Source of the DNA: Staphylococcus hominis subsp. hominis
GTDB taxonomy: Bacteria > Bacillota > Bacilli > Staphylococcales > Staphylococcaceae
Reading direction: 5' to 3'
Length of the DNA stretch: 64,000 bases
Assembly: GCF_002901845.1 (NCBI RefSeq)
Contig: NZ_PPQE01000028.1
Coordinates: 140,286 to 204,285, forward strand
Within the stretch, counting starts at the first letter, position 1; each line of letters begins with the position of its first letter. Both the position numbers and the translations under genes were made by a program. Under the pieces are notes generated by a model. The model was not told where the DNA came from and ran no database searches. It saw nothing but the letters and a program-made list of their open reading frames with translations. Positions 54,259 through 63,998 of the stretch are shown one piece after another.

Positions 54259-55299
54259 ATGAGTGAAGAACGTAAATTAACATTTATGGGCGCGATTAAT
54301 GAAGCGATTGATCAATCTATGGAGAAAGATGAAAATGTCATCTTAATTGGTACAGACGTTTCAGGTGGCGCAAAAGTAGAACATATTCAAGACGACGATA
54401 CATTTGGTGGCGTATTCGGTGTTACAAAAGGACTGGCTAAAAAATATAGTCGTAAACGAGTGATTGATACACCTATTTCTGAACATATTACATTAAGTGC
54501 AGCTGTAGGATCAGCAGCTACCGGATTACGTCCCATCGCAGAACTCATGTTTAACGATTTTATTGGCTTTGGTTTAGACCCAATTTTAAACCAAGGTGCA
54601 AAAATGAGATATATGTTTGGTGGTAAAGCTAAAATTCCATTAGTGGTACGTACCGTTCATGGCGCTGGCGCAAGTGCGGCAGCACAACACTCTCAATCTC
54701 TATATAATATGTTCGCAACAATTCCAGGTGTTAAAGTAGTTGTACCATCAAATCCATATGATGCAAAAGGATTATTAATGTCAGCGATTCAAGACGATAA
54801 CTTAGTTGTATTTTCAGAAGATAAAACATTACTTGGTCAAAAAAGTAATGTCCCTGAAGAACCTTATACGATTGAGATTGGTAAAGCCAATGTTACACGA
54901 GAAGGTGATGATTTAACTATTGTCGCAATTGGTAAAATGGTTGCAGTGGCTGAAGAAACAGCTGACCGACTTGAAGAAGATAATGTTTCAGTAGAAGTCA
55001 TCGATTTACGTTCAGTGTCTCCATGGGATCAAGATACAGTTTTAGAATCAGTGAAAAAAACAGGACGCTTAATTGTTATTGATGAATCAAGTCCACAATG
55101 TAACATTGCTGGTGACGTCGCTTCTGTCATCGGTGATATTGGATTCGATTATTTAGACGGTCCAATCAAAAAAGTAACAGCACCAGATACACCAGTACCA
55201 TTTGCATCAAACTTAGAAGCGGCATATATTCCAAATGCAGATAAAGTATTAGACGTAGCATCTGAATTAGTTGATGACTTAAAAAAGGCTAACGTGTAG
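54259..55299 (+). CDS. acoB: Acetoin dehydrogenase E1 component, beta subunit
   Basis: A 346-aa transketolase-like subunit pairing with AcoA. Conserved are IGTDVSGGAKV near the start, RVIDTPISEHITLSAAVGSAATGLRPIAELMFNDF, and the C-terminal transketolase domain with IDLRSVSPWDQDTVLESVKKTGRL. It binds TPP pyrophosphate with the alpha subunit. AGGAGG precedes the ATG, 69 bases after acoA. Confidence 0.94.
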   Translation: MSEERKLTFMGAINEAIDQSMEKDENVILIGTDVSGGAKVEHIQDDDTFGGVFGVTKGLAKKYSRKRVIDTPISEHITLSAAVGSAATGLRPIAELMFNDFIGFGLDPILNQGAKMRYMFGGKAKIPLVVRTVHGAGASAAAQHSQSLYNMFATIPGVKVVVPSNPYDAKGLLMSAIQDDNLVVFSEDKTLLGQKSNVPEEPYTIEIGKANVTREGDDLTIVAIGKMVAVAEETADRLEEDNVSVEVIDLRSVSPWDQDTVLESVKKTGRLIVIDESSPQCNIAGDVASVIGDIGFDYLDGPIKKVTAPDTPVPFASNLEAAYIPNADKVLDVASELVDDLKKANV

Positions 55300-55313
55300 G
55301 GAGGTGTATCACA

Positions 55314-56597
55314 ATGAGTGAAAATATTATTATGCCAAAGCTTGGTATGACAATGAAAGAAGGTACTGTAGAAGATTGGTTTAAATCAGAAGGCGATACA
55401 GTAGAAGAAGGCGAAAGCATTGTCACAATTAGCTCTGAAAAATTAACAAACGATGTCGAAGCACCTACAAGTGGAACATTACTAAAAATCAAAGTACAAG
55501 CAGGCGAAGATGCAAAAGTAAAAGCAGTGCTTGGTATCATCGGAGAAGAAGGCGAAGACGTAGGAAGCGATGACGATGATTCTGAAGAAACTACCCAAGA
55601 GAATAAAGATAACGACACAACGTCTGAAGATCAACAAGCTTCTTCAAATGAAGAACAATCTGATAAAAAAGATACAGAAAAAGAAGCGAAGCCTGAACAA
55701 CGTGACCGTATCTTTATCTCTCCATTAGCACGTAATATGGCTAAAGATAAGGACCTTGATATCACAAGAATTAAAGGTACAGGTGGAAATGATCGTATTA
55801 CAAAATTAGATATTCAACGTGTAGACTCAGAAGGCTATGATTATGAAGGTGAAGCGGGTACGTCTAACGAAAGTGCATCTTCAACGGCACACAACTTCGA
55901 TGTGTCTAGCATTGGTGAAGGTCTAAACCCAATGCGTCAACGTATTGCTCAAAATATGCGTCAAAGTCTTAATAATACTGCTCAATTAACATTACATCGC
56001 AAAGTCAACGCAGATCGTTTATTAGACTTTAAAGCTCGATTATCTGAAGAATTAAAAGATGCAGATCAAGATGTAAAATTGACAGTCACAGCTTTATTAG
56101 CTAAAGCAGTAGTCCTAGCATTAAAAGAATATGGTGCAATGAACGCTCGTTATGAAAACGGTGAATTAACAGAATACGATGATGTACATTTAGGTATTGC
56201 GACATCACTTGAAGATGGTCTTATGGTGCCAGTCATTGACAATGCAAATACTAAAAGTATTGGCACTTTAGCAAAAGAAATTAAAATATCAGCTGAAGCA
56301 GTACGTGAAGGAAATACAGGTGACGTTCAACTTAGTGGTGCGACATTTACAATTACAAATATGGGTGCAAGTGGTATCGAATACTTCACACCAATTTTAA
56401 ATTTAGGTGAAACAGGTATCTTAGGTGTCGGTGCTCTAGCTAAAGAACTTGTTCTTGAAGGAGATCATGTAAAACAAATCTCTCGTATCCCATTAAGTTT
56501 AACATTCGATCATCAAATCTTAGATGGCGCAGGCGCAGCTGATTTCTTAAAAGTACTTGCTAAATATATTGAAAATCCATATCTATTGATGTTATAG
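55314..56597 (+). CDS. acoC: Dihydrolipoamide acetyltransferase (E2) of the acetoin complex
   Basis: A 427-aa core subunit. N-terminal lipoyl domain (residues 1-80) with Lys43 in SSEKLTND; an acidic Ser/Glu/Asp linker; peripheral subunit-binding domain about residues 133-170 (FISPLARNMAKDKDLDI); and the acetyltransferase domain with catalytic His in FDHQILDGAGAADF near the C-terminus. It moves the acetyl group to CoA. Only 14 bases separate it from acoB. A terminator follows 23 bases after the stop. Confidence 0.94.
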   Translation: MSENIIMPKLGMTMKEGTVEDWFKSEGDTVEEGESIVTISSEKLTNDVEAPTSGTLLKIKVQAGEDAKVKAVLGIIGEEGEDVGSDDDDSEETTQENKDNDTTSEDQQASSNEEQSDKKDTEKEAKPEQRDRIFISPLARNMAKDKDLDITRIKGTGGNDRITKLDIQRVDSEGYDYEGEAGTSNESASSTAHNFDVSSIGEGLNPMRQRIAQNMRQSLNNTAQLTLHRKVNADRLLDFKARLSEELKDADQDVKLTVTALLAKAVVLALKEYGAMNARYENGELTEYDDVHLGIATSLEDGLMVPVIDNANTKSIGTLAKEIKISAEAVREGNTGDVQLSGATFTITNMGASGIEYFTPILNLGETGILGVGALAKELVLEGDHVKQISRIPLSLTFDHQILDGAGAADFLKVLAKYIENPYLLML

Positions 56598-56620
56598 ATA
56601 ATAAATAACTTTTTATCATG

Positions 56621-56660
56621 AAGACCCCCAGGAGTATAAAGTACTTCTGGGGCTTTATTT
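56621..56660 (+). terminator. Terminator of the aco operon
   Basis: CCCCAGGAGTA / TACTTCTGGGG stem with one wobble, then CTTTATTT. Confidence 0.82.
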
Positions 56661-56667
56661 ATACTCA

Positions 56668-56733
56668 ACTATCTTACATTATAAGTTAGTTGACGGAGCT
56701 ATTATTTTATACTATCTTATATTATAAGATAGT
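56668..56733 (+). promoter_or_regulatory. Promoter with two copies of a PadR operator
   Basis: Two 23-bp inverted repeats share arms ACTATCTTA / TAAGATAGT: 56668-56690 (one mismatch, spacer CATTA) and 56711-56733 (perfect, spacer TATTA). They are 43 bases apart. A -35 TTGACG (56690-56695) and -10 TATCTT (56713-56718) lie between and inside them. Autorepression by the PadR product is likely. Confidence 0.75.
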
Positions 56734-56750
56734 TAGTAAAAGGTGATTAC

Positions 56751-57089
56751 ATGACAATATCTAATCAAATAATGAAAGGACTTTTAGATGGAGCAATTTT
56801 AGGTCTTATTGCAAAAGGAGAAACGTATGGATATGAAATTCTTGAGAAATTAAAGGAACATCAATTTCCTGAAATTAGTGATGGCAGTATTTATCCAGTG
56901 CTCTTAAGACTAGATAAAAAAGGTTATGTACATACAACCATGCGTAAATCGGATAATGGTGGACCTAATCGTAAGTACTATACCATTTCAGAAAGTGGAC
57001 TCAAAGAATTACAGCAATTTAAAGAAAAGTGGCAAGCGCTCAATAAAGGTATGAACCATATATTCAGGAGTGATAATGATGATAAGTAA
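56751..57089 (+). CDS. PadR-family transcriptional regulator
   Basis: A 112-aa winged-helix protein of the short PadR type (112 aa, single C-terminal dimer helix): GLLDGAILGLIAKGETYGYEIL, then ISDGSIYPVLLRLDKKGYVHT (recognition helix) and the wing GGPNRKYYTISESG. It overlaps the following membrane protein gene by 14 bases. Two palindromes in its own promoter suggest autoregulation. Confidence 0.9.
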   Translation: MTISNQIMKGLLDGAILGLIAKGETYGYEILEKLKEHQFPEISDGSIYPVLLRLDKKGYVHTTMRKSDNGGPNRKYYTISESGLKELQQFKEKWQALNKGMNHIFRSDNDDK

Positions 57090-57852
57090 AGAAAAAGAAG
57101 ACTACTTATTTAAGTTAAAGGCTGAACTCTTATTTAGAGGTAAAGATGAACATGAGGTTAATGATATTATAGAAGAGTTAAGAGATCATTTCGAACTTGC
57201 CGAAAAGAATCATGATGATGTTAGTGATATTCTAAATACTTCAGTAAAAGATTATGCTGATCAGTTCTCAGAATATATAATTTTAACTAGGGGATTATTT
57301 AAATACTTAGCTTTATTTTCAGCATTTATGCTAGCTATTTTTATTATCCCAAACTTTTTTACAGAACAACTTAATGTAACAATTGGTTTTATTATTAATA
57401 TTTTATTTATCTTTTGTATAACTACGATTTTACCTTTTTTCTTAATTAGAAAGGGTCTCGTAAAGTATGGAGAGCAACGACGAATATATATTTATGCTTT
57501 TATATGGGGAGCAGTTATTTTTGGATTCATCCTATTAAGTACGTACCTTACAAAACACTATCCCATTTATTATATCATTACACTAACTGAATCAAAAAGT
57601 GTGATCATAGGACTGATTCTGTTGTTAATTGTAATGATTTTATGTTTTGTTTTGAAACAGCGTTTGTTCGCTTTAGTGATATTTATTGTTTGTTTGCCAG
57701 ATATAATTGGATGGGTAGTTAAAATGTACAGTCGCTCAGAATCTCAATCTATTATTGTTTCACTGATCGTAGCCATTGCGTTATTGTTAATATTGAATAT
57801 TGCGTTTTTCATCTCTACATTTAAAAAACGTAAAAATAAAGTGAAGGAGTGA
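57076..57852 (+). CDS. HAAS-domain (DUF1129/DUF1700-like) membrane protein
   Basis: A 258-aa protein. N-terminal cytoplasmic HAAS-type helix bundle (residues 1-75, SKEKEDYLFKLKAELLFRGKDEHEVNDIIEELRDHFELAE) is followed by about six hydrophobic segments. HAAS proteins almost always sit with PadR regulators and seem to act as signal partners in membrane stress responses; details are unknown. ATG 57076 or 57079 follows AGGAG and overlaps the padR gene. The zinc-ribbon gene follows 6 bases later. Confidence 0.85.
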   Translation: MMISKEKEDYLFKLKAELLFRGKDEHEVNDIIEELRDHFELAEKNHDDVSDILNTSVKDYADQFSEYIILTRGLFKYLALFSAFMLAIFIIPNFFTEQLNVTIGFIINILFIFCITTILPFFLIRKGLVKYGEQRRIYIYAFIWGAVIFGFILLSTYLTKHYPIYYIITLTESKSVIIGLILLLIVMILCFVLKQRLFALVIFIVCLPDIIGWVVKMYSRSESQSIIVSLIVAIALLLILNIAFFISTFKKRKNKVKE

Positions 57853-57858
57853 TTCATT

Positions 57859-58074
57859 ATGTCAGAAAATCAAAATCAAGGTTGTATAAAATGTGGTCAT
57901 ACAGAAATAGAAGAAGGAACGTTATCAGCAACAGGATCAGGATTGTCTAAATTTTTAGATGTACAACATAATAATTTTAAGACGATAACTTGTAAAAATT
58001 GTGGATATACCGAATTTTATAAACAAGATAGAAACCGAAGTAGAGACTTTATTGATTTGTTCTTTGGAGGATAA
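57859..58074 (+). CDS. Zinc-ribbon protein
   Basis: A 71-aa protein with two CxxC/CxxC pairs, CIKCGH near residue 9 and CKNCGY near residue 46, that should bind one zinc ion. The pattern matches the COG3478-type zinc-ribbon nucleic-acid-binding predictions. It is co-transcribed with PadR and the HAAS protein. The role is unknown. AAGGAGTG lies ahead of the ATG. Confidence 0.82.
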   Translation: MSENQNQGCIKCGHTEIEEGTLSATGSGLSKFLDVQHNNFKTITCKNCGYTEFYKQDRNRSRDFIDLFFGG

Positions 58075-58089
58075 GTCAAAAAAATAGAA

Positions 58090-58120
58090 CAGCAGTAACC
58101 CTTGTGGTTGCTGCTTTTTC
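58090..58120 (+). terminator. Terminator of the PadR operon
   Basis: AGCAGTAACC / GGTTGCTGCT stem with one wobble and five T. Confidence 0.85.
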
Positions 58121-58261
58121 AATCTTTAAGTAAGACTTCGGGTTGTGTGAAGTTAGACTTTCGGATGTCTAAAAGTTATAAAAAATATTTAATATATTGA
58201 CTTGATATTCTTGGAATTTTAAGTCATTGTATAAGTATAGGTTAAGTAACCTATAATTTAA

Positions 58262-58360
58262 TAATCTCTGCTAGGGGTGCTTTATATTGCTGAAAGGAAC
58301 ATCATGTTCCAACCCTTTGAACCTGATCTAGTTAATACTAGCGTAGGGAAGCCAGTGAGT
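58262..58360 (+). promoter_or_regulatory. TPP (thiamine pyrophosphate) riboswitch
   Basis: The THI-box is clear: CTAGGGGTGC near 58271-58280, a GCTGAAAGG segment, ACCCTTTGAACCTGATCTAG at 58312-58331, and TACTAGCGTAGGGAAG at 58336-58351. The P3 hairpin GGAACATCATGTTCC is intact. It lies about 210 bases before thiC. TPP binding should lower thiC expression. Confidence 0.95.
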
Positions 58361-58478
58361 CACTTTACAATGACATATGGATGTTTTCATAATTTGATGA
58401 AAAGGTCAATTTAACGATGAATCATTTTCTTCATTATGATACTTACATATATTTTCGTATATATTCACTTATTCTTAT

Positions 58479-58509
58479 GCATTCAGTATTAAGCTGAATG
58501 CTTTTTTTA
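58479..58509 (+). terminator. Riboswitch-controlled terminator upstream of thiC
   Basis: GCATTCAG / CTGAATGC stem (58479-58486 with 58494-58501) is followed by seven T. It is the likely expression platform: terminator formed when TPP is bound. Confidence 0.85.
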
Positions 58510-58558
58510 TGAATCATATAATCAGTGATATTTAGACCCTTCTAGTAACCTAACTTAG

Positions 58559-60313
<1,755 letters not shown>

Positions 60314-60323
60314 TGATAATGGT

Positions 60324-60357
60324 AAAGAGGTAGTGATATAAAATGGCTACCTTTTTT
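60324..60357 (+). terminator. Weak terminator after thiC
   Basis: AGAGGTAG / CTACCTTTTTT stem has one wobble, with a long loop. Confidence 0.55.
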
Positions 60358-60450
60358 CAAAAAATTCTCCTAGATATACCCATTTCGTCTAACTACTGAT
60401 ACGATAGTGTTATACATATTTCCAGGGTAATATTGCTAGGAGGGTTTAGC

Positions 60451-61356
60451 ATGGATAATCATGCAGAATTTAAAAAAGGAATTTTATTTGCGTTAGGGGC
60501 GCATTTATTATGGGGAATCCTCCCTATTTATTGGAGATTCATTCACGGTATTAGCGCATTTGAAATTTTAGCGTATCGCATTATCCTTGCGATGGTTTTT
60601 ATGATTCTAATGATTTTTGTATTAAAAAAATCACAAGTGCTTAAACATGATATCAATCAACTCATAGCACATCCGATTCAACTGGTTGCGATTATCATTG
60701 CAGGTTATGTGATTACGATTAACTGGGGAACGTTCATTTGGGCAGTGTCTAATGGTCATGTGCTACAAACTAGTTTAGGTTATTACATTAATCCATTGGT
60801 GAGTGTCTTACTCGCATTTATTTTCTTAAAAGAGCGTTTCAATAAATTTGAAACGTTAGCAATTGTATCAGCCGCAATTGGCGTCATTTACATGACAATG
60901 AAGATAGGAGAATTTCCAATTATTTCTTTAATGCTGGCATTCTCATTTGGGATTTATGGTTTACTAAAAAAATTGGTACGTGTTGAAGCGATGAGTGGGA
61001 TTGCGATTGAATGTATTGTGACAGCACCAGCAGGACTGATTTATATCATTTATTTATGGCAAGCACACCAATCATCAGTCGGTTTGAATATAAGTACATT
61101 TTTACTCTTATTTTCTGGAGCGGTGACAGCTGTACCACTTATTTTATTCTCAGCGGGTGCTCGTCGCATTCCACTATCACTGACAGGATTTATTCAATAC
61201 GTCAGTCCAACGATTATCTTTTTACTAGGGATCTTCGTATTTAAAGAGAAATTCGATATCCACCAATTCATTACATTTATCTTTATTTGGATTGGTATTG
61301 CGCTTTATAGTATCTCTCAATATATTAAAATGAAACGTAGTCCTAGACCAGAATAA
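60451..61356 (+). CDS. rarD: RarD-like EamA-family transporter
   Basis: A 301-aa drug/metabolite exporter-family protein with ten hydrophobic segments in two EamA repeats. The RarD hallmarks are HLLWGILPIYWRFIHGISAFEILAYR at residues 17-42, TSLGYYINPLVSVLLAFIFLKERF near 105-128, and SLTGFIQYVSPTIIFLLGIFVFKE. The substrate is unknown; relatives are annotated chloramphenicol-sensitive protein. ATG 60451 follows AGGAGGG. Confidence 0.88.
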   Translation: MDNHAEFKKGILFALGAHLLWGILPIYWRFIHGISAFEILAYRIILAMVFMILMIFVLKKSQVLKHDINQLIAHPIQLVAIIIAGYVITINWGTFIWAVSNGHVLQTSLGYYINPLVSVLLAFIFLKERFNKFETLAIVSAAIGVIYMTMKIGEFPIISLMLAFSFGIYGLLKKLVRVEAMSGIAIECIVTAPAGLIYIIYLWQAHQSSVGLNISTFLLLFSGAVTAVPLILFSAGARRIPLSLTGFIQYVSPTIIFLLGIFVFKEKFDIHQFITFIFIWIGIALYSISQYIKMKRSPRPE

Positions 61357-61362
61357 AAAACA

Positions 61363-61398
61363 AGCCACCCCTCACTACTTAATGAGTGAAGGGTGGCT
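61363..61398. terminator. Terminator between convergent genes
   Basis: AGCCACCCCTCACT / AGTGAAGGGTGGCT 14-bp stem with one mismatch, shared by rarD and the small minus-strand gene. Confidence 0.82.
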
Positions 61399-61427
61399 CT
61401 ATTTATCATCTATAAAAATTATTTAAA

Positions 61428-61562
61428 TTAGCCTAAAGAACCGTTACCAGTTTGGTTTTCATTTTTAAAATTTTTATAAAAAACGCCAGCAAATACTGCT
61501 ACGATAGCAATAATGCCAATATATTCAGAAATTTTACGTCCTGGTGATTTATATCCAGCCAT
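61428..61562 (-). CDS. 44-aa single-helix membrane peptide
   Basis: A short gene: MAGYKSPGRKISEY, then one hydrophobic helix (IGIIAIVAVFAGVFY, residues 15-30) and a polar Asn/Gly tail. A perfect GGAGGTCATATT ribosome site precedes the ATG and the codon use is normal. I do not recognise it; it looks like a real small membrane peptide of the convergent rarD neighbourhood. Confidence 0.78.
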   Translation of the reverse strand: MAGYKSPGRKISEYIGIIAIVAVFAGVFYKNFKNENQTGNGSLG

Positions 61563-61896
61563 AATATGACCTCCATTTATTAAGTTTTACGTAGTTAAAG
61601 CGTATAGTAAAGTATTCCCGTTTTTATAAAAAAAAAACATGTCCATCGTTAATTTTGATAAAGGTATTGTGGAGTGAACAAGATACATAGCTACACCAAT
61701 GATCTTTATTATAGACAATACTTCCTTTACATCTAAGAAGTCTGCATATATCCATGCTACATATTTTTTATTATTTACATTTCTAGCAATTGATACCATG
61801 TCATGATGCTTTTTAATATTTCATAGGAATACTACTGATATAGAAAGAAGTACCGTTAATAGAATGAAGCAGAAGTATGACAAATAAACATAGGCA
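61563..61896. other. AT-rich region without supported gene
   Basis: A 70-codon minus-strand frame at 61587-61799 has no ribosome site and is doubtful. A T/A homopolymer lies near 61621-61638. Confidence 0.4.
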
Positions 61897-62070
61897 TTAT
61901 CTATTAAGTTTCTTCGCAAAGTAAGCAAAATAACTCATCATTATAGCGAAAATGACGGATGAAATGAAACAACGCACAATACCTAAATCTAATTTTAATA
62001 GTCGTTGTGCTAAGTAAAAGATTATAAAATAAACGATAAAAAAATATAGGAAATAACGTATTGTTTTCAT
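61897..62070 (-). CDS. 57-aa two-helix membrane protein
   Basis: Starts MKTIRYFLYFF, has two hydrophobic segments (about residues 5-24 and 33-51) and ends AKKLNR. A good GGAGATT ribosome site precedes ATG 62070. It resembles the protein at 63816 in sequence and layout (LDLG...ISSVIFAIMMSYFAY versus LDFD...ISALFFAIFMTLFTY), so the two are probably paralogues. Unknown function. Confidence 0.68.
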   Translation of the reverse strand: MKTIRYFLYFFIVYFIIFYLAQRLLKLDLGIVRCFISSVIFAIMMSYFAYFAKKLNR

Positions 62071-62316
62071 TAGTAATCTCCTTATCAATTAAAATATGTA
62101 TGATTTAAGGCTAACATGTATTAAATATAAATTAAAAATAATGAAAGAATAAAAAAGCAGAGTAATATTATAAGTATTATATAATTAATTAGTCTTTCAA
62201 TTAATTATTTTTAAATAAAATTATATTTTAATTTATAAAAATTTTGAATGTATGAGTGTAATATTATATATTAAAGGTGGAAGTTCATTATAATTCTATA
62301 AGAGGAGTGATCCATA

Positions 62317-62829
62317 ATGAAGAAATTTGCAAAAGCAATGGTCGTTGGTGGTATTACTTTAGGAACAGTATTAGGGTTTAATGTAACTGAGCATAACGGT
62401 GTATCACATGAAGCACATGCACAAACACAAACGTCACAAGGTTATCATTATCAAGGTTATACAAAATCAGGTGGCGAATTCGTATTAAATCACACGTTCT
62501 ATAATGCGTTAAAAGCTGGAAATGTGACATTTAACGGAATTAAAGTGAATGATCAGTATCAAAACGGTACATCAACAACGACGAAGTATGACCAAACATT
62601 TAATCAAGTCAAAGGCAACACAGCAGCAATGATTGATTTTAAGGTCGCACCTAAAAAAGTAAGCTTAGAACAAGTGAAAGACGTTTACGGAGATCATTAT
62701 CAATATCAACAACCATTGTCTAAAAAACAAGCAGATAAAACAGAAGGATTATACGGTTACACAGTAGGTAAAGGTCATATTACATTCCATGTTACGGATG
62801 GCTACGTGGATCATGTTACTGTGTCATAA
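62317..62829 (+). CDS. isaB: Secreted IsaB-like antigen
   Basis: A 170-aa exported protein. Signal peptide with cleavage near AHA-QTQ (residue 36). The mature part has the IsaB pattern: YQGYTKSGGEFVLNHTFYNALKAGNVTFNGIKVND, KYDQTFNQVKGN and LEQVKDVYG. S. aureus IsaB is a surface-exposed, nucleic-acid-binding immunodominant protein of similar length; the function here is assumed alike. GAGGAGTG precedes the ATG. Confidence 0.88.
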   Translation: MKKFAKAMVVGGITLGTVLGFNVTEHNGVSHEAHAQTQTSQGYHYQGYTKSGGEFVLNHTFYNALKAGNVTFNGIKVNDQYQNGTSTTTKYDQTFNQVKGNTAAMIDFKVAPKKVSLEQVKDVYGDHYQYQQPLSKKQADKTEGLYGYTVGKGHITFHVTDGYVDHVTVS

Positions 62830-62843
62830 TAGAAGATATAAAA

Positions 62844-62877
62844 GAGCAGCACCTCATTGTGAGGTGCTGTTTTTTTG
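62844..62877. terminator. Terminator shared by isaB and the minus-strand gene
   Basis: CAGCACCTC / GAGGTGCTG stem followed by seven T. Confidence 0.85.
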
Positions 62878-63042
62878 TTAATCGAGTGTATTGATTAATG
62901 TCATAATGAAAGTCAATATACAAGCAATGATAATGACTAACTTTCCTTTTTCTGTTTGCTCATGTCCATGTTGGTATTCTCGTAAAACAAATAACCATGA
63001 AATGATAACTAGCAATCCTAAAACAATACTAATAAATTTCAT
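62878..63042 (-). CDS. 54-aa two-helix membrane protein
   Basis: Begins MKFISIVLGLLVIISWLFVL, has a charged loop with His/Glu (REYQHGHEQTEKGK) and a second helix (LVIIIACILTFIMTLI). An AAGGAGAT site fits ATG 63042; a longer frame upstream lacks support. Not recognised; convergent with isaB. Confidence 0.68.
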   Translation of the reverse strand: MKFISIVLGLLVIISWLFVLREYQHGHEQTEKGKLVIIIACILTFIMTLINTLD

Positions 63043-63368
63043 GTAATGATCTCCTTGTACATCTAGAATTTTTGTTTCAAACATAACGTGATTTAAAATA
63101 ACAATCAACTATCATTTTCGTGCAATTACAATAATGATAAAAGGCATTACGATTATTTATTATAGCTGAAATTTTAAAAGTATATTTAGAAAGCTACGTA
63201 TATAATTTGTTAAAACTATAATTTAAACATACCTAAGACACTTATTTATATTCTAAATTTTTACATATGAGAATAAAATATAATGATACAAATAGTTTTA
63301 GAAATAGATTAATATAAAATGTTAACCTTAATATATGGATAAAAAAATATTATTAAAGGAGGATATTC
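63043..63368. other. AT-rich intergenic region
   Basis: No frame or clear operator is supported. It likely carries divergent promoters for the two flanking small genes. Confidence 0.4.
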
Positions 63369-63557
63369 ATGAAAGATTCTATCTTTTGGAAAAAAGCATT
63401 TATTCCTGTGTATTTCATCGTGGCTTTCTTATTGTTTCTTCTTTTTAAATTTTACATACAGACTGATAACTTTTCCATATACATACTCATTTTTATTATA
63501 GCCAGTTTTGGAATAGCGTCTGTAATTTATAATTCTAAAAGTAAATATTGGAAATGA
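63369..63557 (+). CDS. 62-aa two-helix membrane protein
   Basis: MKDSIFWKKAF start, hydrophobic segments about 12-30 and 36-52, and a basic tail. A strong AAGGAGG ribosome site precedes the ATG. Unknown. It is one of several tiny membrane proteins in this tail. Confidence 0.65.
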   Translation: MKDSIFWKKAFIPVYFIVAFLLFLLFKFYIQTDNFSIYILIFIIASFGIASVIYNSKSKYWK

Positions 63558-63611
63558 TAAATAAAGAGATCATCTAAGAAGTTAAGTATCTTAGAAGGTT
63601 GGGATATTTTA

Positions 63612-63780
63612 ATGATGAAAAAGTATTAAGTATAGCATTAATTAGTACTATATTATTAAGTGCATGGTCGATAAACATTAGTTGATGAAAATCGAGAGGA
63701 TAAGAAACAGACACAAGAATCACATAATAATAAAAACCATAATCAAAATACTCTGCGAAAGGGATATTTAAAATTATGTT
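63612..63780 (+). pseudogene. Degraded lipoprotein gene fragment
   Basis: Reading across shifts gives MMKK, then LSIALISTILLSA with Trp instead of the lipobox Cys, and after a further shift a polar stretch DENREDKKQTQESHNNKNHNQN. This looks like a lipoprotein signal and linker broken by frameshifts. No folded domain remains. Confidence 0.45.
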
Positions 63781-63815
63781 TGTGATAACGTTTTGTTGGA
63801 AAAGGAAGATTAATT

Positions 63816-63998
63816 TTGAAATTTGTTTTATATTTCGTATATTTCTTTGTTTCTTTTTTTATTTTAAATTTGCTACTTGATTTAGTGATACCCCTCCTTG
63901 ATTTTGATGTATATCCAAGTCTTATTTCTGCATTGTTTTTTGCAATATTTATGACTTTATTTACTTATGTTTTAAAAGGAAATAAAAGTAAAAAATAA
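63816..63998 (+). CDS. 60-aa two-helix membrane protein
   Basis: TTG start at 63816 behind AAAGGAAG. The sequence MKFVLYFVYFFVSFFI...LDFD...ISALFFAIFMTLFTY resembles the small protein at 61897 on the other strand. Two hydrophobic segments and a Lys-rich end. Unknown function; stop codon lies just inside the window end. Confidence 0.6.
   Translation: MKFVLYFVYFFVSFFILNLLLDLVIPLLDFDVYPSLISALFFAIFMTLFTYVLKGNKSKK

Noticed and set aside
61587-61799. 70-codon minus-strand frame
   Set aside because: It has no ribosome site before the ATG, crosses a homopolymer, and there is no recognisable domain.
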